A stretch of 64,000 nucleotides of DNA from DATARH01 sp036489765 (GTDB taxonomy: Bacteria; Pseudomonadota; Alphaproteobacteria; ATCC43930; CGMCC-115725): contig DASXFE010000010.1 in NCBI GenBank assembly GCA_036489765.1, forward strand, positions 1 through 64,000, read 5' to 3'. Made by a program: the position numbers and the translations under genes. Numbering within the stretch: the stretch's first letter is position 1; every line of letters starts with the position of its first letter. This document shows positions 8,426 to 17,345 of the stretch, in pieces. The notes under the pieces are model-generated. The model did no database searches. It was not told the origin of the DNA and saw nothing but the letters and a program-made list of their open reading frames with translations.

Positions 8426-9643
8426 ATGAACTGGCTCTTCATCCACCAGAACTTTCCCGCGCAGTATGCCCATGTCGCGCGCTACTTCGCGGCCGCGGGC
8501 GATACCGTCTACTTCATCACCCAACAGCGGCAGCGCGAGATCGACGGCGTGCGGAAGGTCGTCTACGCGCCGCGCCGGGCCACCGCGCGTGGCCACCCCT
8601 TTGTCCGAGACCTCGAAAGCGCGATCGAGAACGCGCTCGCCGTGGCGGAGATCTGCGAGGGGATGAAGCGGAACGGGTTCACCCCCGATATCGTCGTCGG
8701 CCACAACGGCTGGGGCGAGACCCTATACGTCAAGGACGTGTGGCCGAACACCCCGCTAATGGCCTATTTCGAGTTCTATTATCACTCCACCGGCACCGAT
8801 CTCGATTTCGACGCTGAATTCCCGCCGAGCCCAGCGGACGCGCTACGCATCCGGACCCGCAATGCGATCAACCTCCTGGGGCTGGAGACGGCGGATTGGG
8901 GACAGACGCCGACGCTATGGCAGCGGAACCAATACCCCGCGCACTACCAGCGCCGGATCACCGTGATCCACGAAGGGATCGACACCGGGATCGTCAGGCC
9001 CGACCCGTCGTCGCGATTGTGGCTGCGCGGGCATTCGAGCCTGTCGGCGAGCGACCAGGTGATCACCTACAGCGCCCGCAATCTCGAGCCTTATCGCGGG
9101 TTTCATGTCTTTATGCGGGCCTTGCCCGAGATACTCGCCCGGCTCCCGAGTGCGCACGTGCTGATCGTCGGCGGTAACGACGTCAGCTATGGCCGCCGGC
9201 CCTCCGCCGCGAAGACGTGGCGCGAGCAGATGCAAAACGAGCTCGGCGATCGCCTCGATCTGAGCCGGGTCCATTTTCTCGGCCACGTCCCTTACGCGCA
9301 GTATCTCGCGGTGTTGCAGATCTCGTCAGTGCACGTCTATTTCACCTATCCGTTTGTGCTGTCCTGGTCGTTTCTGGAGGCCATGGCGGCCGGGTGCCAC
9401 ATCGTTGGCTCGCGTACGCCGCCCATCGAGGAGGTCGTCATAGACGGTGAGAACGCCGAGCTCGTCGATTTTTTCGATCGTGAGGGGCTCGTCAAACGTG
9501 TTGTCGAGGCGGTATCGACACGCAACGAAAAAATCCGGGCCGCTGCCCGCGGCACGGTGTTGTCGCGCTACGATCTCAGCGCGGTCTGCCTGCCGAATTA
9601 TGTCGGATTGTTACGAAGAGTTACACGACGCAGCGCACATTGA
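8426..9643 (+). CDS. Glycosyltransferase family 4-type protein
   Basis: A 405-residue GT-B glycosyltransferase. The N-terminal domain starts MNWLFIHQNFPAQY, typical of a group of proteobacterial GT4 enzymes. The C-terminal Rossmann domain contains VITYSARNLEPYRGFHVFMRALP, VLIVGGNDVSYG, VHFLGHVPYAQY, and the donor-binding segment LSWSFLEAMAAGCHIVGSRTPPIEEV, where E in FLEAMAAG is the usual nucleotide-sugar-binding Glu of the EX7E motif. It likely transfers a sugar to a lipid- or polymer-linked acceptor on the cytoplasmic face. The frame continues upstream but overlaps the methyltransferase; ATG 8426 fits the family start. Donor and acceptor cannot be read from sequence. Confidence 0.87.
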   Translation: MNWLFIHQNFPAQYAHVARYFAAAGDTVYFITQQRQREIDGVRKVVYAPRRATARGHPFVRDLESAIENALAVAEICEGMKRNGFTPDIVVGHNGWGETLYVKDVWPNTPLMAYFEFYYHSTGTDLDFDAEFPPSPADALRIRTRNAINLLGLETADWGQTPTLWQRNQYPAHYQRRITVIHEGIDTGIVRPDPSSRLWLRGHSSLSASDQVITYSARNLEPYRGFHVFMRALPEILARLPSAHVLIVGGNDVSYGRRPSAAKTWREQMQNELGDRLDLSRVHFLGHVPYAQYLAVLQISSVHVYFTYPFVLSWSFLEAMAAGCHIVGSRTPPIEEVVIDGENAELVDFFDREGLVKRVVEAVSTRNEKIRAAARGTVLSRYDLSAVCLPNYVGLLRRVTRRSAH

Positions 9644-10074
9644 TCGGGCGGGTTTTCAACCAGCGTTCCGTAACCCTTTGTAAAAACGTCCTGCCTGCCG
9701 GTGGCTCCGGACCCCCTTGGGAAAGGGATTAAATCGCTTGAATTCTGTTACGAAAACTGTGAAAACTCATGGGCTTCCCCCACTACCCAAGAGTCTCAAC
9801 GTCCCCCGTTAACTAAGATGCCAAGCGCATTAACCACAAAAGTTTTTTCAAATTATGCAAAATTGTTGCAAAGAACCGGGTATTCGCTTGTTGCCGGGTT
9901 CCGCAGGGTTGAACATGCTGAACATACCTCTACCCGGCCGCTCAAGGACTTGGTTGCGAGGACATGTGCCTTCACGGTCGCCTGATCGTGACATGGTTTA
10001 CGGTCCGGTCGCATCCGCGTCGGTCTTTGGGGGTCGTAGTCCTGCGGCTCGGCTGAAGTAGAGGTGCGACGACG
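9644..10074. other. 431-bp intergenic region, AT-richer than surroundings
   Basis: No convincing gene. The middle (about 9720-9890) is clearly richer in A and T than the rest of the window and contains runs such as GTTTTTTCAAATT, so it is probably a regulatory region for the response regulator at 10075. Copies of a TGTTACGAA motif occur at 9609-9617 and 9746-9754. A weak GTG-started 94-codon frame at 9701-9985 shows no coding character. Confidence 0.5.
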
Positions 10075-10797
10075 ATGCCTACGGCCACAACCATAGTCGT
10101 TGCCCGAGAGGATTTTTCGATCCCCGGCGGCGATCTTAGCCTCGAACCCGATCCGACGGTCGGCGCGTCAGGGCACGAAACCCGGTTTTTCAGCCTGCTC
10201 CGCGACTCCAAGCCCGATGTGGTGGTGCTCGACCTCAGCAATGCCAACGGAAAAGGGGTTGATACCATCCTCAGCATCCGGCGCAAGTCGACGGTGCCGA
10301 TCCTTGTGATCTGTGAGGAAAACGCGCCCAACTCGCGCGACTACCGCATTGCCGGGGCGGCGGAATGCATCGCCGCGCCGGTCGACGTGATGACCCTCAA
10401 CCAAGCGCTGCAGCAGATCGTCCGGGTCACGCGGACGCCCGAGACGAATGCGTCGCGGGAAACCCGGGAGCCCGGGACGATCGCGTTTGGCGGTCTGCGG
10501 TTCCGTCCCCAGCAGAATATCGTCCTCGGCGATCACGGCGAGCGGATCCGGCTGACCAGCGCGGAAAATCGTCTGCTGTCGCATCTCGCCGCCAACCCGT
10601 GGCAGGTGCAGTCTCGTGCCGCGCTCGCCGAGGCGCTTTACGGCCGGCATCGCCCGGCCACGGATCGGGCGATCGATGTCGTGGTCAACCGGCTGCGCAA
10701 AAAGCTTGATCCCATCGGCGACTCGGCGCGGGATTTGATCAAGACCGAATTCCGTCGCGGGTATCGTTTCGTCAGCGACGTTTCGGCCGAAGCGTGA
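10075..10797 (+). CDS. OmpR-family winged-helix response regulator with degenerate receiver domain
   Basis: A 240-residue protein. The N-terminal receiver keeps a possible phosphoacceptor Asp53 (VVVLDLSN) and acidic Glu12/Asp13. The conserved Lys after strand beta-5 is replaced by Ala (IAAPVD rather than K-P), and the Thr/Ser of beta-4 is Cys (LVICEE). The C-terminal Trans_reg_C winged helix (residues about 140-235) is intact: RLTSAENRLLSHLA, the recognition helix TDRAIDVVVNRLRKKL and a hairpin with FRRGYRF. GAGGTG precedes the ATG. No histidine kinase is adjacent. It lies 100 bp before the type I secretion genes in the same direction and may control them. Confidence 0.85.
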   Translation: MPTATTIVVAREDFSIPGGDLSLEPDPTVGASGHETRFFSLLRDSKPDVVVLDLSNANGKGVDTILSIRRKSTVPILVICEENAPNSRDYRIAGAAECIAAPVDVMTLNQALQQIVRVTRTPETNASRETREPGTIAFGGLRFRPQQNIVLGDHGERIRLTSAENRLLSHLAANPWQVQSRAALAEALYGRHRPATDRAIDVVVNRLRKKLDPIGDSARDLIKTEFRRGYRFVSDVSAEA

Positions 10798-10899
10798 TGT
10801 CATGCGGGCACCTCGTGCCCGAAGCGGTGGTATGGCGAAGCCGGCATCGCGTCGGGCCGGGCAGCCTGAACCGTCCCGGCATGCGACCACCAAGGAGCA

Positions 10900-13152
10900 A
10901 TGATGGCTAGATCGGTGCCGCCAGCGACTGCGACTCCGGTGGAAAGTGGGTCGGCTGCTGCAGGAATGTCCCTGCTCGGCGCGCTTGTCATCGTCGGCCG
11001 CCATCGCGGTGTCCATCTCACTGTTCCACAGCTGATCCATGATCACCTGCTTCGGCCTGAGGCCGTGACGATCGGGCGGCTGTTGACGGTCGCCAAGGCG
11101 GTCAGCCTGCGAGCCGATCTCGCCCGCCTGCAGTGGCGCGATCTGGCTGACCTCGGCCGGGCGCTGCCCACCATCGTCATGCTGCGCAACGGCAGCGCGA
11201 TGGTGTTGCGCCAGGTCAACGCCGACGACGGCGAAATCCCGTCGGTCACCCTGCAGGACCCGAATGCCGGCGAAGACGCGCTGCTGCAGATCGACGAGGC
11301 GCGGTTCTGCGCGGCGTGGACGGGCGAGGTCATCCTCGTCAAGCGCGATTACAGCGTGCGTGACGAGGACCAGCCTTTCAGCCTCTGGCTCATTGCGAGC
11401 CAACTGCTGAAGGATCGGCGCATTGCCCGAGACGTTGGAGTCGCGGCGGTTTCGCTGAGCCTGCTGGCGTTGTCACCGATCCTCTTCTGGCGACTCTTGA
11501 TCGACCGGGTGCTGACCTACGGCAGCCTCGACACGCTCTTTGTGTTGTCGATCGTGATGGCGATTTTGATAGTCTTCGAGACGGGCTTCTTTTACCTGCG
11601 GCGCTACCTGGTTCTGTACCTGACGCAGCGGGTCGACGCGAAATTGTCCGTCTACATGTTCGACAAGGTCCTGGCCTTGCCGATCGAATATTTCGAGCGG
11701 CGGCCGGTCGGCGAGATCGCTCACGACATGAACGAGTTTCACAAAGTCAGGACGTTTCTCAGCGGGCAGATGTTTGGCACGCTGCTCGACGCTGCCGTGC
11801 TGTTCGTGTTCATCCCGATCATGTTCTTCTTCAGTGCGCTGCTGACCTTCTTCGTGCTCGGGATTTGCGCCTTGATCTGCGTCTGGATCATGTTGCGGTT
11901 ACCAGCACTGCGGCGGGCGACAGGCGCTGCGTTGACGCTTGAAAGCCGCAAGGGGGCATTCCTCGTTGAGTCGCTGGTCGGGATACGCACCATTAAGGCG
12001 ATGGCGCTCGATGCGCGGCGACGTCACGAATGGGATGTCCAGGTGGCCGAGGCTGTGCGCCTTCGCTTTGCCGAGGGGCGCCTTGCCACGATGATCCAAA
12101 CGGTGGTCCATCCGCTCGAGCGGCTTATGACCACCGGTGTTTTCGCATTGGCTGCCTACCTCGCAATCTCAACCAAGGAACCGGTCTACATCGGCGCGCT
12201 CGTCGCGTTCATGATGCTGACGGGCCGCGTTGCCCAGCCGCTGATCCAGCTATCGCAAATGATCACGCAATACGACGAGGTGCGTCTCGTCGTGCAGTTG
12301 ATCGGCAATCTCGTCAACCAGCCGCCCGAAGAGGGCCGGTCGGACTATGGGGTGCGCTCGCCGATTCGCGGGCGGGTCGAGTTCGCGGACGTCCGCTTCC
12401 GCTATCAGGGCGCGACGAGCCCGGCACTCGACCGTGTGTCGTTCGAGGTTCCAGAGGGAACCGTGTTTGGCATCATGGGTCGCAGCGGCTCGGGCAAGAC
12501 GACCGTGACCCGGCTCTTGCAATCGCTGCACAGCAATTACGAGGGACTGATCAAGGTCGATGGGATCGATCTGCGGCAATACGACGTCGATCATCTGCGC
12601 GGCAGTCTCGGCGTCGTACTGCAGGAGAACTTTCTGTTCCGCGGCACGATCCGCGACACGATCAGCGCCGGAAAGCCGGACGCGAGCTTCGACGAGATTG
12701 TTGTCGCCGCGCGCCTCGCCGGCGCCGAGGAGTTCATTGAGCGGCTGCCACGCGGCTACGAGACCTACATCTACGAAGGTTCGCCGAACCTGTCCGGCGG
12801 GCAGCGGCAGCGCCTGGCGATCGCGCGAGCGCTCATCACCAACCCGCGTGTCCTGATCCTCGACGAGGCGACGAGTGCGCTCGACGCCGAAAGCGAGGCG
12901 ATCATCAACGCCAATCTCTCGCGCATGGCCAGGGATCGCACCTTGATCGTGATCTCGCACCGGCTCGCGATGCTCGTGCCGGCCGACCAGATTCTCGTGC
13001 TCGAGCGCGGTACGGTCTACGACATCGGCAAGCATGACGAACTGTTAGAGCGGTGCGACATCTACAGCAATCTCTGGTACCAGCAGAACCGGCATTCGAC
13101 GACGAGGTCCGCCCATGAAGTCATTCCTTTCCGTCCGGCGGGCAGCGAGTAA
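10900..13152 (+). CDS. Type I secretion ABC transporter (HlyB/PrtD-like) with inactive C39-like domain
   Basis: A 750-residue inner-membrane exporter. Residues 20-150 form a C39 peptidase-like domain in which the catalytic Cys is absent (AAAGMSLLGALVI where active enzymes have a Cys). It resembles the non-proteolytic domain of HlyB, which docks RTX cargo. Residues about 175-455 carry six membrane helices. The ATPase domain has Walker A GRSGSGKT (527-534), signature LSGGQ (631-635), Walker B VLILDE (651-656) and the switch His687. AAGGAG lies just before two candidate ATGs (10900, 10903). The HlyD gene overlaps the end by 38 bp. No RTX or bacteriocin-like cargo is next to it. Confidence 0.92.
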   Translation: MMARSVPPATATPVESGSAAAGMSLLGALVIVGRHRGVHLTVPQLIHDHLLRPEAVTIGRLLTVAKAVSLRADLARLQWRDLADLGRALPTIVMLRNGSAMVLRQVNADDGEIPSVTLQDPNAGEDALLQIDEARFCAAWTGEVILVKRDYSVRDEDQPFSLWLIASQLLKDRRIARDVGVAAVSLSLLALSPILFWRLLIDRVLTYGSLDTLFVLSIVMAILIVFETGFFYLRRYLVLYLTQRVDAKLSVYMFDKVLALPIEYFERRPVGEIAHDMNEFHKVRTFLSGQMFGTLLDAAVLFVFIPIMFFFSALLTFFVLGICALICVWIMLRLPALRRATGAALTLESRKGAFLVESLVGIRTIKAMALDARRRHEWDVQVAEAVRLRFAEGRLATMIQTVVHPLERLMTTGVFALAAYLAISTKEPVYIGALVAFMMLTGRVAQPLIQLSQMITQYDEVRLVVQLIGNLVNQPPEEGRSDYGVRSPIRGRVEFADVRFRYQGATSPALDRVSFEVPEGTVFGIMGRSGSGKTTVTRLLQSLHSNYEGLIKVDGIDLRQYDVDHLRGSLGVVLQENFLFRGTIRDTISAGKPDASFDEIVVAARLAGAEEFIERLPRGYETYIYEGSPNLSGGQRQRLAIARALITNPRVLILDEATSALDAESEAIINANLSRMARDRTLIVISHRLAMLVPADQILVLERGTVYDIGKHDELLERCDIYSNLWYQQNRHSTTRSAHEVIPFRPAGSE

Positions 13153-14527
13153 TGTGGTAGAGCCGGCGAGGGAAATCCGGCTCTACCAGTCCGAAACCGC
13201 TGAGATCATCGAAGGTCCGGATCCGTCTCAAACCCGGATGACGGTTTGGGTCCTGACCGGACTGTTCGTGGCCATGTTGTTGGTCGCCATGGTGATGAAG
13301 ATCGACCGCGTTGTCGCGTCGACCGAAGGGTTCGTCGTCACCACCGATCCGACGATCGTGCTGGGCGGTCTCGACCAGTCGCTGGTCAAGACCATCGACG
13401 TCACCGAAGGGCAGCAGGTGGCGCAGGGCCAGCTACTGGCGACGCTCGACCCGACCTTCACGGCCTCCGATGTCGACTCGCTCAAGTCGCAGGTCGCCAA
13501 CTACGGGGCCGAGGTCGCGCGCTGCAAGGCGGAGATTGCGCAGCAGCCCTTCACAATGACCGCGAGCAGCGCAGACCCGCGCTATGCCGGATATGTCTCG
13601 CTGCAACGCGCTTATTTTGACCAGCGCAAGTCCCAGTTTGGCGCCCAGGTCAAATCCTATGACGAGCAGATCGCGCAGCTGAAGGCGACACTGGGCAAGT
13701 TTCAAAACGACGCTGCACGCTATGTCGATCGCTCAAAGATCTCGGCCGAGATCGAGCAGATGCGCGCGACTCTCGCGGCGGCGCAGGTCGGCAGCAAGCT
13801 CAACCTGCTTGCCGCCACCGACCAGCGGCTCGAGATCCTGCGCAACCTCGAGTTCGACAAGAACGAGATGAACGAGACGCAGCACCAGCTCGATGCTGCC
13901 GTTGCGACGCGTGCGGCCTATATCCAGCAATGGTTCGGCGATACCAGCAAGGAGCTGGTGACGGCCCAGGGTCAGTACGACAGCGCGGTCGAGCAGCTCA
14001 ACAAGGCGGCCAAGCACCAGGATCAGGTTCGCCTCGTCGCGCCCGAGAAGGCCATGGTGCTGCACATGGCCAAGGTGTCGGTGCAATCGGTACTGAACCA
14101 GGGTCAGCCATTGATTTACCTCGCACCGCTCAAATCCCCGGTCGAGCTTGAGTTGCACATCTCCACGACCGAGATCGGCTTTATCCGCGTCGGCGACAAA
14201 GTCACGATCAAAGTCGACGCGTTCAACTATGTCGAGCACGGAACCGCCGAAGGCGAGGTGCGGTCGATCAGCGACGGGTCGTTCACCACCGACGATATGG
14301 GGGTCCTGAGCGACAGCGGCACCACCAGCAGCTCGCAGCCGATCGAGCCGTATTACAAAGTGATGGTGAAGTTGACCAATACGTCATTGCGAAACGTCCC
14401 GGCCGGCTTCCGGGTAATGCCGGGGATGACGTTAAGCGGCGACATCCATGTCGGCTCGCGGTCGCTGTTCATGTACATGATGCGCGGACTGGTACGCGGG
14501 TTCGACGAGGCGATGCGAGAGCCATAA
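13115..14527 (+). CDS. HlyD-family membrane fusion protein (type I secretion adaptor)
   Basis: A 470-residue periplasmic adaptor. A short cytoplasmic segment is followed by one membrane helix (near residues 45-62), then a lipoyl half-motif (DVTEGQQVAQGQLLATLDPTF), a long coiled-coil hairpin (residues about 105-300), and the second lipoyl/beta-barrel part (VSVQSVLNQGQPLIYLAP, IRVGDKVTIKVDAFNY, and GFRVMPGMTLSGDI near the C-terminus). This is the order of HlyD/PrtE. It overlaps the ABC gene by 38 bp and its TAA stop overlaps the next ATG (TAATG), so the three genes are one translationally coupled operon. A TolC partner is not in the window. Confidence 0.93.
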   Translation: MKSFLSVRRAASNVVEPAREIRLYQSETAEIIEGPDPSQTRMTVWVLTGLFVAMLLVAMVMKIDRVVASTEGFVVTTDPTIVLGGLDQSLVKTIDVTEGQQVAQGQLLATLDPTFTASDVDSLKSQVANYGAEVARCKAEIAQQPFTMTASSADPRYAGYVSLQRAYFDQRKSQFGAQVKSYDEQIAQLKATLGKFQNDAARYVDRSKISAEIEQMRATLAAAQVGSKLNLLAATDQRLEILRNLEFDKNEMNETQHQLDAAVATRAAYIQQWFGDTSKELVTAQGQYDSAVEQLNKAAKHQDQVRLVAPEKAMVLHMAKVSVQSVLNQGQPLIYLAPLKSPVELELHISTTEIGFIRVGDKVTIKVDAFNYVEHGTAEGEVRSISDGSFTTDDMGVLSDSGTTSSSQPIEPYYKVMVKLTNTSLRNVPAGFRVMPGMTLSGDIHVGSRSLFMYMMRGLVRGFDEAMREP

Positions 14528-17307
14528 TGACTGCGAGAGACGACATCAGGCGGCCGATCGCGTTTCCGCCCACGCCGCTGCGTCCCTCCCGGCGAGGGGG
14601 GGATCCGGCGCCGACGGTCGGCCGCGGTCAGACCTCGCCGGAACCGGCTATCGCGCCGCCGGCGGTGGCGGGCGAGCGAGCGGCACACGGGTTGACCGTG
14701 GAGACTTTGGCCCGGCGCTTGATGCCGCTCCACGCGGGGTCCGCGGCCCGCGGCGAGCGGCCCGTACCCGCACCGGTGACGATCGATCTGACGGCTGCCG
14801 CGGAGATCGAGGCGATGCCCTCGCCGCAGCCGACGGTGGCGCCGCCGTCACCGGGCCCCGCGTCACCGCCACCGCGTCAGAACTTTGTGCCGGATCAAAT
14901 TTCTTCCGTTCTCAACACGGCGCCCGGCTCGATCGTGATCCGGCCGGGCCCGTCGAACCGCGATGCAGACGTGGGTTGGGCGGAGCAGCGGCCCGCGCCC
15001 GCTGTCACGCCGAACTCGGAGCCGCTACCGGCACCCGAGGTGTCGCCACCGCCTTCGTCCCAATCGGTGGCTCCCCTATCGCCGCTTCCGGAGAGAGCCG
15101 CTCCCGCGCCGGTTCGACCGCCGCTTCCGAGCGCGAGCGTCGTCGATCCGGTGGCTGTTGCGGAACCAGAGGCTCCGGCTCCGGCTTCGCCCCCGGTCCC
15201 GGCCGCCCCCGACGCGTCGCCCGTCGTCGGAACGCGATTGCCGGAAACGCCTGCTGCCGAGGCGGTTGTGCCGCCGGCCCCGTCGCGCCGCGGCGTGCCG
15301 CGCCTGTCAAACCCGCGGCGGCAGATGGACCCGTCCGCCGCGGCCGCACGCGGCCGTGAGGCCCTCGAGGCGGAGAATTATACCGCGGCGTTCCAGGCCT
15401 GGTCGGCGGCCGCGGCTCATGGCGACCCCGAAGCGCAATATCAGCTCGGTCAGCTCTACGTGCATGGCCGCGGTGTCATGCGCAACGTGCCCGATGCGGC
15501 GGCGTGGTATCGGCGTGCCGCCGACCGCGGCCACGCCGAGGCTCAATATCAACTGTGTCTGATCTATCAGAACGGGGTCGCGTGGGGGGGTGGCTGGGCC
15601 AATAACTGGTATGAAAACGCCTCCGGACAGGACCGCTCGTCCGCGGAACGAAACCTGTCGCTGCTGTTCCCCAACGGGCTGACGATCGCGCGCGATGAGG
15701 CGCAGGCCTTGCAGTGGTGCAAGGCGGCCGCGGCGCAGGGCCATGTCGGGGCGCAGGCCAATCTGGGGCTGATCTACGCCCGAGGCCTTGGATGCGCGAT
15801 CGACTATGCCGAGGCGCGCCGCTGGCTCGAGCGCGCCGCGAACCAGGGAAATCCGATCGGGCAGTTCGGCCTCGGCGTGCAATACGCCAACGGCTACGGT
15901 GTCGAGCTCAACCTCGAGACGGCAGCCGTGTGGTATCAGCAAAGCGCCGATCAAGGGTACGAGCCTGCCCAGGTTGCGCTAGGTCTGATGTGCCTTGCCG
16001 GGCAGGGGGTGCCGCAGGACACCGCAAAGGCGGCGGCACTGCTGCGCGGTTCCGCGGATAGCGGGAATGCGCGCGCACGCTACGATCTCGGCCTGTTGAC
16101 GCTGCGCGGCGACGGTGTGCCGCAGAATCGCGACGCGGCCGAAACCCTACTGCGCGGCGCCGCACGGCAAGGCCATGCGCCGGCGATGGTGGCGCTGGCG
16201 CGGCTTTACGCGACCGATCAGGGCGATGCGGCGAATCCGCAGGAATCCGCCTTGTGGTATCGCGCCGCGGCAGAGGCTGGAGATCTCAATTCACAATTCA
16301 CGCTCGGGGCGCTCTATGCGCGCGGTGACGGGGTGCCGTTGTTCATCCCGGAGGCGGTCAAGTGGTTTGAGAAGGCGGCTGAACAGGGCCACGCCGCCGC
16401 CCAGTTCAATTACGCGACGTTTCTATCGAACGGTACCGGCGTGTCGCGTGACCCGGCGGCGGCGGCCAAATGGTATGAAAAGGCTGCGGCACAAGGCATG
16501 TCGGGGGCGCAGGTGCGGCTCGCTGCGCTGATCATTAATGATCCGTCCGGCAATTTCGGTGATCCGGCGCGCGCGGCTGAGCTGCTGACCCGTGCCGCCG
16601 ATGCCGACGATGTCGATGGGGTCGCCTCGCTCGGCCAGCTCTATCTGCATGGTCGCGGGGTCGAGCAAGACCGAGACCGTGCCGAAGCGCTCTTCCGCCG
16701 CGCGGCGGATCGCGGGCATGCCCCGGCTCTGGTGCAGCTCGGCCAGATCCTTTCCGCGCGCGGTGAGGCGATGGAAGCCGCGCGGTGCTTTCAGAACGCG
16801 GCGGAAAGCGGTGATCTCGAGGCGCAACTGCTGCTGGTCCAAGTCTACCGACGGGGCGAGGGTGTTTCGCGGGACGACGAAATGGCCGCTGTGTGGCTGC
16901 GCAAGGCGGCAGAGCAGGGGCATGCCGGTGCGCAATTCCGGCTTGGCGCGATGTTCTGCATCGGCCAGGGCGTGCGCCGCGATCTGGTCGAGGGCGTGAA
17001 GTGGTACCGTCGCGCGGCCGAGCAGGGCGAGCGCGTCGCGCAGTACAATCTGGCGGTGATGATCGGCAAGGGCGAGGGTGTAGACCCCGACCCGGACGAG
17101 GCGTTCCGCTGGTGCCAGCGTGCCGCCGAGCGCGAGATGCCCGAGGCAGAGATGCTGCTAGGAGACCTCTATGCGGCAGGGCGCGGCACCGTCGTCGATG
17201 TCGACTCGGCCCGCACCTGGTACACGCGCGCCGCCGCGCACGGCCTCGCCGCGGCGCGCGCCAAGCTGACGCGGCTGCCGCCGGGCCTGACCGCCGTGCC
17301 GCAGTAA
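14527..17307 (+). CDS. Large Sel1-repeat protein with proline-rich N-terminus
   Basis: A 926-residue protein. Residues 1 to about 265 are low-complexity, rich in Pro, Ala and Ser, and probably disordered. Residues about 275-915 contain about 16 Sel1-type tetratricopeptide-like repeats of about 36 residues, with the pattern A-x-x-x-L-G-x-x-Y-x-x-G-x-G-V and W-[YF]-x-x-A-A-x-x-G. The second repeat carries an irregular insertion (VAWGGGWANNWYENA). Such solenoids bind proteins. No signal peptide or membrane helix is evident, so it is probably cytosolic, unless it is itself exported. The TAATG overlap with hlyD implies a role tied to the secretion system, for example as a scaffold or cargo adaptor. 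That role is inference. Confidence 0.88.
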   Translation: MTARDDIRRPIAFPPTPLRPSRRGGDPAPTVGRGQTSPEPAIAPPAVAGERAAHGLTVETLARRLMPLHAGSAARGERPVPAPVTIDLTAAAEIEAMPSPQPTVAPPSPGPASPPPRQNFVPDQISSVLNTAPGSIVIRPGPSNRDADVGWAEQRPAPAVTPNSEPLPAPEVSPPPSSQSVAPLSPLPERAAPAPVRPPLPSASVVDPVAVAEPEAPAPASPPVPAAPDASPVVGTRLPETPAAEAVVPPAPSRRGVPRLSNPRRQMDPSAAAARGREALEAENYTAAFQAWSAAAAHGDPEAQYQLGQLYVHGRGVMRNVPDAAAWYRRAADRGHAEAQYQLCLIYQNGVAWGGGWANNWYENASGQDRSSAERNLSLLFPNGLTIARDEAQALQWCKAAAAQGHVGAQANLGLIYARGLGCAIDYAEARRWLERAANQGNPIGQFGLGVQYANGYGVELNLETAAVWYQQSADQGYEPAQVALGLMCLAGQGVPQDTAKAAALLRGSADSGNARARYDLGLLTLRGDGVPQNRDAAETLLRGAARQGHAPAMVALARLYATDQGDAANPQESALWYRAAAEAGDLNSQFTLGALYARGDGVPLFIPEAVKWFEKAAEQGHAAAQFNYATFLSNGTGVSRDPAAAAKWYEKAAAQGMSGAQVRLAALIINDPSGNFGDPARAAELLTRAADADDVDGVASLGQLYLHGRGVEQDRDRAEALFRRAADRGHAPALVQLGQILSARGEAMEAARCFQNAAESGDLEAQLLLVQVYRRGEGVSRDDEMAAVWLRKAAEQGHAGAQFRLGAMFCIGQGVRRDLVEGVKWYRRAAEQGERVAQYNLAVMIGKGEGVDPDPDEAFRWCQRAAEREMPEAEMLLGDLYAAGRGTVVDVDSARTWYTRAAAHGLAAARAKLTRLPPGLTAVPQ

Positions 17308-17345
17308 CGCGATCCGGCTGGGAGTTTCCAAACGGTTGAGGCGTG

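Noticed and set aside
9701..9985. 94-codon plus-strand frame starting with GTG upstream of the response regulator
   Set aside because: It lies in an AT-rich control region, has no ribosome site or domain, and contains repeat-like intergenic composition.
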